This document shows, piece by piece, positions 16,081 to 23,735 of a stretch of 32,415 nt of DNA. A program made the position numbers and the translations under genes. The stretch spans positions 1 to 32,415 of the forward strand of contig JAKAKJ010000092.1 in NCBI GenBank assembly GCA_021824575.1, given 5' to 3'. Below the pieces are notes generated by a model. That model was not told the DNA's origin. It saw only the letters and a list, made by a program, of their open reading frames with translations, and did not search any database. The first letter of the stretch is position 1, and every line of letters begins with the position of its first letter. The DNA is from Chloroflexota bacterium. GTDB taxonomy: Bacteria; Chloroflexota; Anaerolineae; Anaerolineales; Villigracilaceae.

Positions 16081-17055
16081 ATGCCACTTATTTTCGATCT
16101 TCCATTCGAGCAGTTAGAAAGTTATCAGGGTAGAAATCCGCGCCCACAGGACTTTGATGCTTTCTGGGAAAAAGGCCTCGCGGAAATGCGGGCAACCGAT
16201 CCACAAGTTGAATTAGTTCCCGCCGAGTTTAAAGCAACGAACACAGCATGTTTTCACCTTTATTTTACCGGCATGGGAGGGGAACGTATCCACGCGAAGC
16301 TGTTGCAGCCCGTGAAATTTTCTCCCCCTCATCCAGCCATCCTGATGTTCCATGGTTACACAGGTGATTCCGGTGATTGGTCCGATAAGCTCAGTTACGT
16401 TTCGGAAGGGTTCACCGTAGCGGCATTGGATTGCCGAGGGCAGGCAGGTTTGTCGGAGGACAGAGGCGGCGTAAGCGGAAACACACTCCACGGGCACATC
16501 ATTCGTGGATTGGATGATGCTCTGAACGATTTGCCGGAAAAGTTGCTTTTCCGGCAAATATTTCTTGATACCGCCCAACTTGCCAGGATTGTTATGGGAA
16601 TGCCCGACGTTGATGCAAATCGGGTAGGCGCAACAGGCAGCAGTCAGGGAGGCGCGTTGACCGTTGCCTGCTCCGCATTGGAGCCTCGCATCAAGCGCGC
16701 AGCTCCAGTATTTCCATTCCTCAGCGATTACAAGCGGGTTTGGGAAATGGATCAGGCAAAAGATGCCTACCTGGAACTGCAGGAATTCTTCCGCCATTCA
16801 GACCCTACGCATAAACTTGAGGATCGTATCTTCGAGAAGTTGGGTTACATCGATATTCAATTTCTGGCTCCCCGCATCCGGGCAGAAGTGTTATGGGGAA
16901 TTGGATTAATGGACACCGTCTGCCCACCTTCAACCCAATTTGCCGTATATAACAAAATTGTTTCGGCCAAGGGAATGACGGTATATCCGGATTTCGAACA
17001 CGAAACTTTGCCGGGTCATAGTGATCGGGTTTTTCAATTCATGATGGGGTTGTAG
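16081..17055 (+). CDS. CE7-family acetyl esterase (acetyl xylan esterase / cephalosporin C deacetylase)
   Basis: A 324-residue alpha/beta hydrolase that matches the length and layout of carbohydrate esterase family 7. The opening PxDFDAFWEKGLAE is characteristic. The family RGQ motif is at residues 119-121 (DCRGQAG). The nucleophile Ser188 sits in GSSQGG, the acid is probably Asp278 (GLMDTVCPP), and the base is His307 (DFEHE). Tyr93 in HGYTG fits the oxyanion hole. There is no signal peptide, so it acts in the cytoplasm, as usual for CE7, on acetylated oligosaccharides that have been imported. It lies 138 bp after the MalG-type permease gene on the same strand, which suggests that the transported sugar may carry acetyl groups. 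The precise substrate is unknown. Confidence 0.9.
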   Translation: MPLIFDLPFEQLESYQGRNPRPQDFDAFWEKGLAEMRATDPQVELVPAEFKATNTACFHLYFTGMGGERIHAKLLQPVKFSPPHPAILMFHGYTGDSGDWSDKLSYVSEGFTVAALDCRGQAGLSEDRGGVSGNTLHGHIIRGLDDALNDLPEKLLFRQIFLDTAQLARIVMGMPDVDANRVGATGSSQGGALTVACSALEPRIKRAAPVFPFLSDYKRVWEMDQAKDAYLELQEFFRHSDPTHKLEDRIFEKLGYIDIQFLAPRIRAEVLWGIGLMDTVCPPSTQFAVYNKIVSAKGMTVYPDFEHETLPGHSDRVFQFMMGL

Positions 17056-17166
17056 ATGATCCCGGTTTCAATTACACCATACCCAAGGAAGCAACTCAGA
17101 AAACGTGGATGCTGACGGCTACATTTTTGAAAAAGAGTTTGTCTGTGCGGGACTAAAGAGGTCATT

Positions 17167-17820
17167 ATGAAAGGCGATATCCTTGTTCTACAAGAATATC
17201 ACACACGGGTCGCAAGTGAGATTGTTCCTCAAATCATTGACAGTATCAGACAGAAAAACACAAGATACATAATCACAGTCGCAGGAGAATCTGGCAGCGG
17301 CAAGTCTGAAACTGGCGAGGCTATTGCAGACGAATTGGAAAAATGCGGAATCAAATCTTTCGTGCTGGGACAGGATGATTACTTTGTTCTTCCTCCCAAA
17401 CAGAATGACCGAAAGAGGCGAGAAGATCCAGAATGGCTCGGGCCGCATGTAGAAGTCAAACTGGATGTGATGGAACAAAATCTGGTGAGCGCCATCCAGG
17501 GGAAAAGAGAAATAACCAAACCACTGGTTGACTATGATTCAAGTACTATTGAGGAAGAGACCATAAATTTGGATGGAATTAAGGTTCTGATTGCGGAAGG
17601 AACATATACGTCTCTGCTCAAACATGTTGATACCAGGATTTTCATCGCTAGAAACTGGCGGGACACGCTGGAACATCGCCAGATAAGAAAGCGCGGTAAT
17701 GAAGTAGGTGACCCATTTATCGAGCAGGTGCTAAGCATGGAACATAAGATTATTGCCGGCCATAAGCAATTGGCAGATTTCCTGATAACGAAAGATTATG
17801 AAGTGCTGGTCGTTGCATAG
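17167..17820 (+). CDS. Uridine-kinase-like P-loop kinase, substrate unknown
   Basis: A 217-residue cytoplasmic P-loop kinase of the uridine kinase/phosphoribulokinase/glycerate kinase superfamily. Walker A is GESGSGKS (residues 40-47). The segment LGQDDYFVLPPKQND resembles the acceptor-substrate Asp-Asp-Tyr/Phe motif of uridine kinases. VLIAEGTYTSLL corresponds to the 'vEG' strand, and RQIRKRGNEVGDP forms a lid-like basic segment. It is shorter and divergent from true Udk. The gene is 9 bp upstream of the GH13_18 phosphorylase, and both starts share the same AGGTCATTATGA context, so the two are co-expressed. A sugar, fructosyl or glycerate acceptor seems more likely than uridine, by context only. 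Confidence 0.78.
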   Translation: MKGDILVLQEYHTRVASEIVPQIIDSIRQKNTRYIITVAGESGSGKSETGEAIADELEKCGIKSFVLGQDDYFVLPPKQNDRKRREDPEWLGPHVEVKLDVMEQNLVSAIQGKREITKPLVDYDSSTIEEETINLDGIKVLIAEGTYTSLLKHVDTRIFIARNWRDTLEHRQIRKRGNEVGDPFIEQVLSMEHKIIAGHKQLADFLITKDYEVLVVA

Positions 17821-17829
17821 CAGGTCATT

Positions 17830-19299
17830 ATGACGGTCAAGAATCAAGTTCAGCTGATAACGTATCCAAATTCGATGGGCGGAAATCTAAGAACACTCAA
17901 TTACATTTTGGAAACTTATTTTCCTGGTCTTTTTAAGGGCGGGATCCATATACTGCCGCCTTTTCCTTCTTCGGGTGACCGGGGTTTTGCGCCCCTGACC
18001 TATCTGGAAATCGCACCGGAATTCGGCAGTTGGGAAGATATCAAACAAATCAGCGAACAGCACCCGATCTTGCTTGATTTAATGGTTAATCACATCTCTG
18101 CAAAGTCAATCTATTTTCAGGATTTTCTCGAAATGGGGCGCGAGTCTGAGTATGCGGATCTATTCATTCCCGTGGATAAGATTTGGTCAAATGGCGATCC
18201 TCTGCGGGAGGATATAGAAAAAATATTCCTGCGCCGGACAGAGCCATTTTCCGACTTCACGATCAGGAAAACAGGCGAAGTGGAGAGGGTTTGGACGACA
18301 TTTGGGAAAACCACTCCATCCGAACAGGTTGATATAGATGTGAATTCAAAGATTGCTCGTCACCTGCTGACTGAATTCATGACCAAATTTAGCAAAAACG
18401 GAATCAAGATCGTGCGGTTGGATGCAGTGGGGTACGTGATTAAAAAGCCGGGAACGACATGTTTCTTTGTAGAGCCTGAAATTTATCAATTTCTGGAGTG
18501 GTTATCGGAACTAGCCAATTCACTTGGGATCGAGCTGTTGCCCGAAGTTCATGCAGATTACTCAACCCAATTCAAATTGGCCGAAAAAGGATATTGGATC
18601 TATGACTTTATCCTGCCTTATACAGTTCTTGATGCATTGTTGAATGGAACCAGTAAAAGGCTGAAAGAGTATCTGAAAACCAGACCACATCGGCAATTTA
18701 CCATGCTCGATTGTCACGATGGGGTGCCGATCAAACCGGATTTGAATGGCTTTTACAGAACCGAAGATGCCCGCAAGTTGGTTGACATTTGTCTAAATAG
18801 AGGTGCGAATCTCAGCCCAATATTTTCCTCAAAGCATAAGGACCCGGATGGCTTCGATGTGCATCAAATCCGCGGCACATTCTATTCCCTGCTGGATTGC
18901 AATGATGATGCATACATCGCTGCCAGGGCTATTCAGTTCTTCACACCCGGCGTTCCGCAAGTTTATTATGTTGGGCTGCTGGCGGGAAAAAACGATCAAG
19001 TCGAGGCGGAAAGGACGGGGGATGGCCGCGATATCAATCGTCACAATTATTCAACGCCTGAGACAGAAAAGGCGCTTCAACTTCCAGTTGTCCAGCGTCT
19101 GATGAAACTGATCCGATTCCGGAATGAATTTGATGCCTTCGATGGAGAATTTCAAGTTCAAGACTCGGATGATCGGCTCTTGAAATTATCCTGGGAAAAT
19201 AAACAAAAAAGGTGTCAGCTAATGATAGACCTCCACAGCTACAAGGCCGTTATTCAATACACAAATGATGTTGGAAGTCTGGTAGATTATCCCCTGTGA
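17830..19299 (+). CDS. GH13_18 phosphorylase, probably sucrose 6F-phosphate phosphorylase
   Basis: A 489-residue protein of the usual length for sucrose phosphorylases, with no signal peptide. It starts VQLITYPNSMGGN, as in this family. Catalytic residues visible are the nucleophile Asp198 (VRLDAVGY), the acid/base Glu239 (LLPEVHAD) and the stabiliser Asp297 (LDCHDGVP). Late motifs are AARAIQFFTPGVPQVYYVG and GRDINRHNY. It carries SSGDRGFAPLTY and FLRRTEPF, and His345 in GFDVHQI where sucrose phosphorylases usually have Tyr. Arg135 and His345 match, from memory, the residues that bind fructose 6-phosphate in the Thermoanaerobacterium enzyme. The reaction would be sucrose 6F-phosphate plus Pi to glucose 1-phosphate and fructose 6-phosphate. 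Ordinary sucrose, glucosylglycerol or glucosylglycerate phosphorylase remains possible. It is the last gene of the sugar locus. Confidence 0.85.
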   Translation: MTVKNQVQLITYPNSMGGNLRTLNYILETYFPGLFKGGIHILPPFPSSGDRGFAPLTYLEIAPEFGSWEDIKQISEQHPILLDLMVNHISAKSIYFQDFLEMGRESEYADLFIPVDKIWSNGDPLREDIEKIFLRRTEPFSDFTIRKTGEVERVWTTFGKTTPSEQVDIDVNSKIARHLLTEFMTKFSKNGIKIVRLDAVGYVIKKPGTTCFFVEPEIYQFLEWLSELANSLGIELLPEVHADYSTQFKLAEKGYWIYDFILPYTVLDALLNGTSKRLKEYLKTRPHRQFTMLDCHDGVPIKPDLNGFYRTEDARKLVDICLNRGANLSPIFSSKHKDPDGFDVHQIRGTFYSLLDCNDDAYIAARAIQFFTPGVPQVYYVGLLAGKNDQVEAERTGDGRDINRHNYSTPETEKALQLPVVQRLMKLIRFRNEFDAFDGEFQVQDSDDRLLKLSWENKQKRCQLMIDLHSYKAVIQYTNDVGSLVDYPL

Positions 19300-19466
19300 A
19301 GATCGATTCTCGCCGTCAAGATGCACGCCGCCTCATGCTGGAGGATTTTGGAGGACGACTCTCCTGACCTGCCCTCACAAAGAGGCAAACACAAATACCG
19401 GAAAAGCGATCCACGATTGACCCGTTTTTCGGTCATTATGAAATCGTTTTGAAATAAGCCAGAGAA

Positions 19467-19802
19467 CTAAAGCAATCGATCTGTCTTTGCAGCCATGATG
19501 AAATCGTTCTGATGCAAGCCACCGATCTTGTGTGTCCACCAATTGACGGTGACTCTTCCCCATTCCGTGATGATCAATGGATGATGATCTTCTTCTTCGG
19601 CGATTGCGCCAATCTTATCGGTAAACGCAATCGCTTCGGCGAAATCCTTGAACTTGAAGACGCGCTCCAGGCGATTCATGCCGTCCACTTTTTTTACCTT
19701 CCATTCTGGAACACGTATTTGATATTCAAGGATTTGTATATCGCTCAAAGTTGGCTCGGTGCCGCGGCATGCAACGCATTTCATTTGAGACAAATCATCC
19801 AT
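19467..19802 (-). CDS. phhB: 4a-hydroxytetrahydrobiopterin (pterin carbinolamine) dehydratase
   Basis: This is a 111-residue protein of the PCD/DCoH family. The signature EEDHHPLI (His73, His74) plus VTVNWWTHKIGGLHQNDF (His91) includes the three active-site histidines and the terminal GL..NDF.. motif. The N-terminus has a Cys-x-x-Cys (MKCVACRG) found in many bacterial forms. The enzyme dehydrates 4a-hydroxypterin to regenerate pterin cofactor for aromatic amino acid hydroxylases; some bacterial versions act in molybdopterin-related roles. GGAG lies 8 bases before the ATG. It is the last gene of the leftward central-carbon operon, 21 bp after the unrecognised gene. No phenylalanine hydroxylase is in the window. 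Confidence 0.93.
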   Translation of the reverse strand: MDDLSQMKCVACRGTEPTLSDIQILEYQIRVPEWKVKKVDGMNRLERVFKFKDFAEAIAFTDKIGAIAEEEDHHPLIITEWGRVTVNWWTHKIGGLHQNDFIMAAKTDRLL

Positions 19803-19823
19803 AAATATTCTCCGGTAAACAGA

Positions 19824-20225
19824 TCAAATATTGTGATCGATAAAGTATAGATAGCCCTGTCGCCCGCCTTGCTTGGTCCACAAGTCAATGGATTTGCGGA
19901 TCCGCTTGAGGCAGGCCATAATCTCATCAACGGAAATCGGCTCCGGCTTCAATCGCATCAACTCCTTGTCCGTCTTTATATCTTGCCGTCCGAGCCGCCA
20001 TTCGCATATTTCTCTGACACGGTCATAAACCATCTGGGCATTATCACCCAACTTCGACGGAGGGATCGTCCTGCCCTGTTTTTCGTTTCGATATTCCATC
20101 CAAAGAAGGTTCAAAACCTTGTCCACATCGTAATCCACCAAATCACGATGCTCACGATAGACACTCAGGATCGCCATTTCGATATTCTGCAGAACATCCA
20201 AATATTGATCTTCAAAAGCTGGCAT
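19824..20225 (-). CDS. Conserved-looking hypothetical protein, 133 residues
   Basis: I do not recognise a named family. The protein is soluble and mostly helical in appearance, rich in charged residues, with aromatic clusters (VLNLLWMEYRNEKQG, ICEWRLGRQDIKTD). It ends in a Lys/Arg/Ser helix (ACLKRIRKSIDLWTKQGG) and YLYFIDHNI. There is no signal peptide or membrane helix. The ATG is served by GGAGA 8 bases upstream. It is in the same orientation as tal-pgi (44 bp gap) and the pterin dehydratase gene (21 bp gap), so it is probably co-transcribed. Its steady codon use and clear ribosome site support a real gene. Confidence 0.75.
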   Translation of the reverse strand: MPAFEDQYLDVLQNIEMAILSVYREHRDLVDYDVDKVLNLLWMEYRNEKQGRTIPPSKLGDNAQMVYDRVREICEWRLGRQDIKTDKELMRLKPEPISVDEIMACLKRIRKSIDLWTKQGGRQGYLYFIDHNI

Positions 20226-20269
20226 GAGATTTCTCCGCTACGCCGCTACTCGACCGGCGAATTCACCAA

Positions 20270-22960
20270 TCACTGTAAAGCCTTCACCAGCAAATCGACA
20301 TCTTCCACCTTGGAAAGATGAACGCGGATCACGCGTCGACCGCGCACAACCAGTGTCTCATAATCGCCGAGCGCTTGCGCGCGGATCAACGTTCCATACG
20401 TCATCCCTTCGTTTGGAATTTGCATATCCTTGTCAACATCTGAAATGATTTGAATGAACAGTCCCGTGTTCGGCCCGCCTTTGTGGAATTGTCCCGTCGA
20501 ATGCTGGAAGCGCGGACCAAAGCCAGCCGTCACCGCGCATTTGGTCTTCTCGCGGATGGCAACGCGCATTCTTTGCAATTCATCCACCATTCCGCGTGTG
20601 CGCGGCAAATACGCGTTGATGGCAACATAATCGCCAGCTTTGGCTTGTTTCAAAAATTCAGCCAGCGCGGGCTTTGCCTCTTTCAACTCAACCGATTTTC
20701 CTTCGTTCAATTTTCCGCTCGATTTATATTCGGCGATCTTGGCTTTCGTGCGATCCTTGCTGTCCTGCACATCGGGCTGGTCGAACGCGTTGACGCCGAT
20801 GATGTGGCACGCAACCGCCGTCGCAATTTCCCAGCGATAAAACTCCGCCGCCGCGTCATACGGATCAGCAATCGGAAACTCGATCACAGGATGACCAACC
20901 GCACGCAACGCGGCCACGCCATTTTCAAGTTCGCCATTTTGTTTCAGATAAACAAGGATGCGGTCATGACCATAAACTTCAGGATGATCCAGCGGCTCCA
21001 ACGGGACCGGCAGGATTCCTTTGCCGTTCTTCCCACTTGACTCGGCAATGATCTGTTCGATCCAGCTCGCCAACGCAGACAGAGGCGCATCAGCCAGGAT
21101 CGTCAACTTGTCGCGGCCCGCCAAAGCGGATTCGCCCAGGACGGCTCCCAGCGCCAAACCGGGATTGCGCGCCGCTGGAATATTTTTTGTGCATTGACGT
21201 TTCATCCAATCCGCGCAGTCGAGGAAATGATTCAAATCCACGCCAAGCAATGAAGCGGGAACCATGCCAAAGTCGGTCAACGCGGAATAGCGCCCGCCGA
21301 CGGTTGCATCGGATGAAAAGGTTTTTCGGAAGCCGCGTTCACGCGCCAGTTGTTCAAGCGATGTACCAGGATCAGTGATGGCAATAAAGCGCGAACCATT
21401 GCCTTTGCTGAGTTTCCAGAAATAATCGAAATTGGCTGAGACTTCCGCGGTGCCGCCAGACTTGCTGGAGACAATGTAAAGACTCTTATCAGGCGGATAA
21501 TCTTCCGCGGCTTTGGCAACCTGCGCGGGATCAGTCGAATCCAGGATAGCCAGACAGGATGGCGCGTCAATTTTTGCATCGGCGAGTAATGAGCTGATGA
21601 CTTCCGCTGTCAGCGACGAGCCGCCCATGCCCATAACCAAGATGCGGCCAATTCCTTCTTTGCGAATTTCATCCGCAAGAGATTCATAAGCAGGGATCAA
21701 TTCGCGGGCTTTATCAGGCGAGTCCATCCAGCCCATGCGGATGGTGACTTCATTTTGTCCGGCAGGATCGGTCGTCCATAACGTGGGATCATGCGACCAC
21801 AGACGCGCGGGAACGGAATCCGCTTCGAGCTTGGACATCCGCTCGGAAACGGAGTCCGCCAACGGTCCGAGAGAAGAGACGGCGTTCTTTCGTCTTTCAT
21901 CAATCGTTTTCAACAACGCGGTGATCGCGTCCGCAAAAGCCTTGACGCCTTCCTCTTCCAATTCCTGCGTGACCTGATCCATCGAAATTCCCGCGGCTTC
22001 GAGTTGGGCAATTTCAGCGTGCGCCTTGTCAACATCTTTGTTGATTGTGACCTCGGCCCTGCCATGATCCTTGACGGCTTCGAGCGTTTGCGGCGGAACC
22101 GTGTTGACGGTATGCGGGCCGACGAGATTATCAACATAGATCGTGTCGGGATAGGCAGGATTCTTCGTGCTGGTCGAAGCCCACAGCGGACGCTGAAGCC
22201 GCGCGCCGCGCGCCTTTAGTTTTTCCCAGCGTTCGCCCTGAAATGTTTTCTCAAATTGTTCATAAGCGAGCCTGGCATTGGCAACCGCAGCCTTGCCGCG
22301 CAATGGCGAACCTTCGGGAAGTTTTGCATCAACTTTTGTATCCACACGCGAAACAAAAAACGACGCAACCGAGGCGATGTGACTGATTGGATGACCGGCC
22401 GCGAGGCGATCCTCGAGTCCGCTGAGATATGCTTCCATGACTTCAAGATAACGCGCAATCGAAAAGATCAGCGTGATGTTGACATTGATGCCCGCGGCAG
22501 TCGCGCGTCGAATCGCGGGGATGCCAGCTTTCGTCGCCGGAATCTTGACCATCAGATTCGGTTTGGCAACGCGTGCCCAAAGCTGCTGAGCCTGCGCGCA
22601 AGTTGCTTCGGTGTCGTTGGCGAGATATGGGCTGACTTCAATGCTCACATAACCATCGCCGCCGTTCGATTCTTCATAAAGCGGCGAGAGTTGACGGCAG
22701 GCTTCTTTGATATCTTCGACAACCAATTCCCAAAAGATTTTTTCCGCATCCCATCCGGCCCATGCCAGCGGAGTCAACGCTTCATCATAATCATGCGAAT
22801 TGGCAATGGCGTGGTTGAAGATACTCGGATTGGATGTCACACCGCGGATGTCGCCGCGTTCGATCATGGCTTTGAATTCGCCATTTTCCAACAATTTGCG
22901 CTGGATGTTATCGTACCAAATGGATTGACCCAGTTGAGTAAGTTTAGTAATCGGATTCAT
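20270..22960 (-). CDS. tal-pgi: Bifunctional transaldolase / glucose-6-phosphate isomerase
   Basis: An 896-residue fusion. Residues 1-365 form a transaldolase: [12 protein letters not shown] near residue 41, the Schiff-base Lys139 in [11 protein letters not shown], and [11 protein letters not shown]. Residues from about 385 to 896 form a glucose-6-phosphate isomerase: [11 protein letters not shown] and [14 protein letters not shown] for phosphate binding, and an extended C-terminal SIS half. The fusion links glycolysis (glucose 6-P to fructose 6-P) with the non-oxidative pentose phosphate pathway in one cytoplasmic protein. This architecture is known in several bacterial lineages. ATG 22960 has CGGAG 6 bases upstream. 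It follows rpiB and tkt in the same operon; its leader is built from the 8-bp repeat described separately. Confidence 0.95.
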   Translation of the reverse strand: MNPITKLTQLGQSIWYDNIQRKLLENGEFKAMIERGDIRGVTSNPSIFNHAIANSHDYDEALTPLAWAGWDAEKIFWELVVEDIKEACRQLSPLYEESNGGDGYVSIEVSPYLANDTEATCAQAQQLWARVAKPNLMVKIPATKAGIPAIRRATAAGINVNITLIFSIARYLEVMEAYLSGLEDRLAAGHPISHIASVASFFVSRVDTKVDAKLPEGSPLRGKAAVANARLAYEQFEKTFQGERWEKLKARGARLQRPLWASTSTKNPAYPDTIYVDNLVGPHTVNTVPPQTLEAVKDHGRAEVTINKDVDKAHAEIAQLEAAGISMDQVTQELEEEGVKAFADAITALLKTIDERRKNAVSSLGPLADSVSERMSKLEADSVPARLWSHDPTLWTTDPAGQNEVTIRMGWMDSPDKARELIPAYESLADEIRKEGIGRILVMGMGGSSLTAEVISSLLADAKIDAPSCLAILDSTDPAQVAKAAEDYPPDKSLYIVSSKSGGTAEVSANFDYFWKLSKGNGSRFIAITDPGTSLEQLARERGFRKTFSSDATVGGRYSALTDFGMVPASLLGVDLNHFLDCADWMKRQCTKNIPAARNPGLALGAVLGESALAGRDKLTILADAPLSALASWIEQIIAESSGKNGKGILPVPLEPLDHPEVYGHDRILVYLKQNGELENGVAALRAVGHPVIEFPIADPYDAAAEFYRWEIATAVACHIIGVNAFDQPDVQDSKDRTKAKIAEYKSSGKLNEGKSVELKEAKPALAEFLKQAKAGDYVAINAYLPRTRGMVDELQRMRVAIREKTKCAVTAGFGPRFQHSTGQFHKGGPNTGLFIQIISDVDKDMQIPNEGMTYGTLIRAQALGDYETLVVRGRRVIRVHLSKVEDVDLLVKALQ

Positions 22961-22977
22961 ATGTACTCCGTTTTAAA

Positions 22978-23063
22978 GTTCGAAGGTTGGAGAGTTTGCA
23001 AGTTAACCGGCGAACATTCAAACCTTCCAACATTCCAACATATTAGCCTTCCAACTTTCCAAC
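22978..23063. repeat. 8-bp-period repeat with inverted halves at the rpiB/tal-pgi junction
   Basis: On the plus strand GTT recurs exactly every 8 bases (22978, 22986, 22994, 23002). From the central GTTAAC, AAC then recurs every 8 bases (23013, 23021, 23029, 23037, then after one degenerate unit 23053 and 23061). Units read like GTTcGAAG in the first half and AACcTTCC in the second, so the halves are inverted and could pair. The repeat extends through the rpiB stop and encodes its last residues (KLEDVGKLEG). Confidence 0.8.
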
Positions 23064-23513
23064 ATCTTCAAGTTTATGAATTTTCGCAACCCGTCTGGCA
23101 AGTCTCTCGCCGCCGGGATCATTTCCTTCATAGCGCGCGTTCAAAAACGCAGAGACGAGACTCTTTGCAAGTTCGGGGCCAACGACGCGCCCGCCGAGGC
23201 ATAACACATTCATTTCGTCGTGCATCACACCTTGCGCGGCGGAATACGTATCGTGACAAATCGAAGCGTACACGCCTTTCATCTTGTTTGCCGCAATGCA
23301 CGCGCCGATGCCCGAACCGCAGACCAAAATTCCACGTTCGGCCTCGCCCGTTTGAATCGCGCGTCCAACTTTCTCGCTGTAATCCGGGTAATCCACGCTC
23401 GCGGACGAATAGGTGCCAAGATCAATCGGTTCGTGTCCCGCGGTGCGCACGGCATCGAGAACAACTTCTTTCAGCGGAAAACCTGCATGGTCAAAACCAA
23501 CAGCAACCTTCAT
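23043..23513 (-). CDS. rpiB: Ribose-5-phosphate isomerase B
   Basis: This is a 156-residue RpiB/LacA/LacB-family isomerase. It has the opening MKVAVGFDHAGFPLK with Asp8 and His9, and the active-site Cys65 in LVCGSGIGACIAANK. His98 lies in GVMHDEMNVLCLGG. It interconverts ribose 5-phosphate and ribulose 5-phosphate in the cytoplasm. GAGG lies 4 bases before the ATG, and the previous stop is 6 bases upstream, so it is coupled to the small membrane protein gene. The last ten residues (VGKLEG end) are encoded by the 8-bp repeat, so the C-terminal tail is probably not functional. Confidence 0.95.
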   Translation of the reverse strand: MKVAVGFDHAGFPLKEVVLDAVRTAGHEPIDLGTYSSASVDYPDYSEKVGRAIQTGEAERGILVCGSGIGACIAANKMKGVYASICHDTYSAAQGVMHDEMNVLCLGGRVVGPELAKSLVSAFLNARYEGNDPGGERLARRVAKIHKLEDVGKLEG

Positions 23514-23519
23514 TCAGCC

Positions 23520-23735
23520 TCATCGTCCAAGCAAACTTGTGCCGCCAAAACGCAAAGCGCCAAGCACAATCAATACAAAGCCAATCGCGATATAAACCAC
23601 GCGCGCAACGGCTTCGCCCGCCAAACGATTGAACAACTTTCCGGGCCGCATGATGATGCTCCAATTCAATGCAGCCCCGAGTATGCAGAGAAGGCCGGCG
23701 GCGATCAACGCGCTTCCAACAATGGCATTGTTCAT
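23520..23735 (-). CDS. Small two-helix membrane protein (resembles Imm17-type family)
   Basis: This is a 71-residue protein with two membrane helices: [19 protein letters not shown] near the N-terminus and [15 protein letters not shown] near the end. Between them lies a conserved-looking basic hinge ([18 protein letters not shown]). The pattern is like the small Imm17-type two-helix proteins, which also occur outside toxin loci. Its ATG overlaps the tkt stop by four bases (ATGA), and it ends 6 bases before rpiB, so it is firmly inside the operon. A toxin partner is absent. Its role is unknown. Confidence 0.75.
   Translation of the reverse strand: MNNAIVGSALIAAGLLCILGAALNWSIIMRPGKLFNRLAGEAVARVVYIAIGFVLIVLGALRFGGTSLLGR

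Noticed and set aside
17056-17166. A frame ending DADGYIFEKEFVCAGLKRSL before the kinase gene looked like the tail of a lost gene.
   Set aside because: It is too short to assign and could be chance; no similarity to a neighbour was found.
22256-23632. A 458-codon plus-strand frame across tal-pgi, the repeat and rpiB.
   Set aside because: It spans three real genes and the 8-bp repeat in antisense; the product has Arg/Ser-rich, non-protein-like composition.
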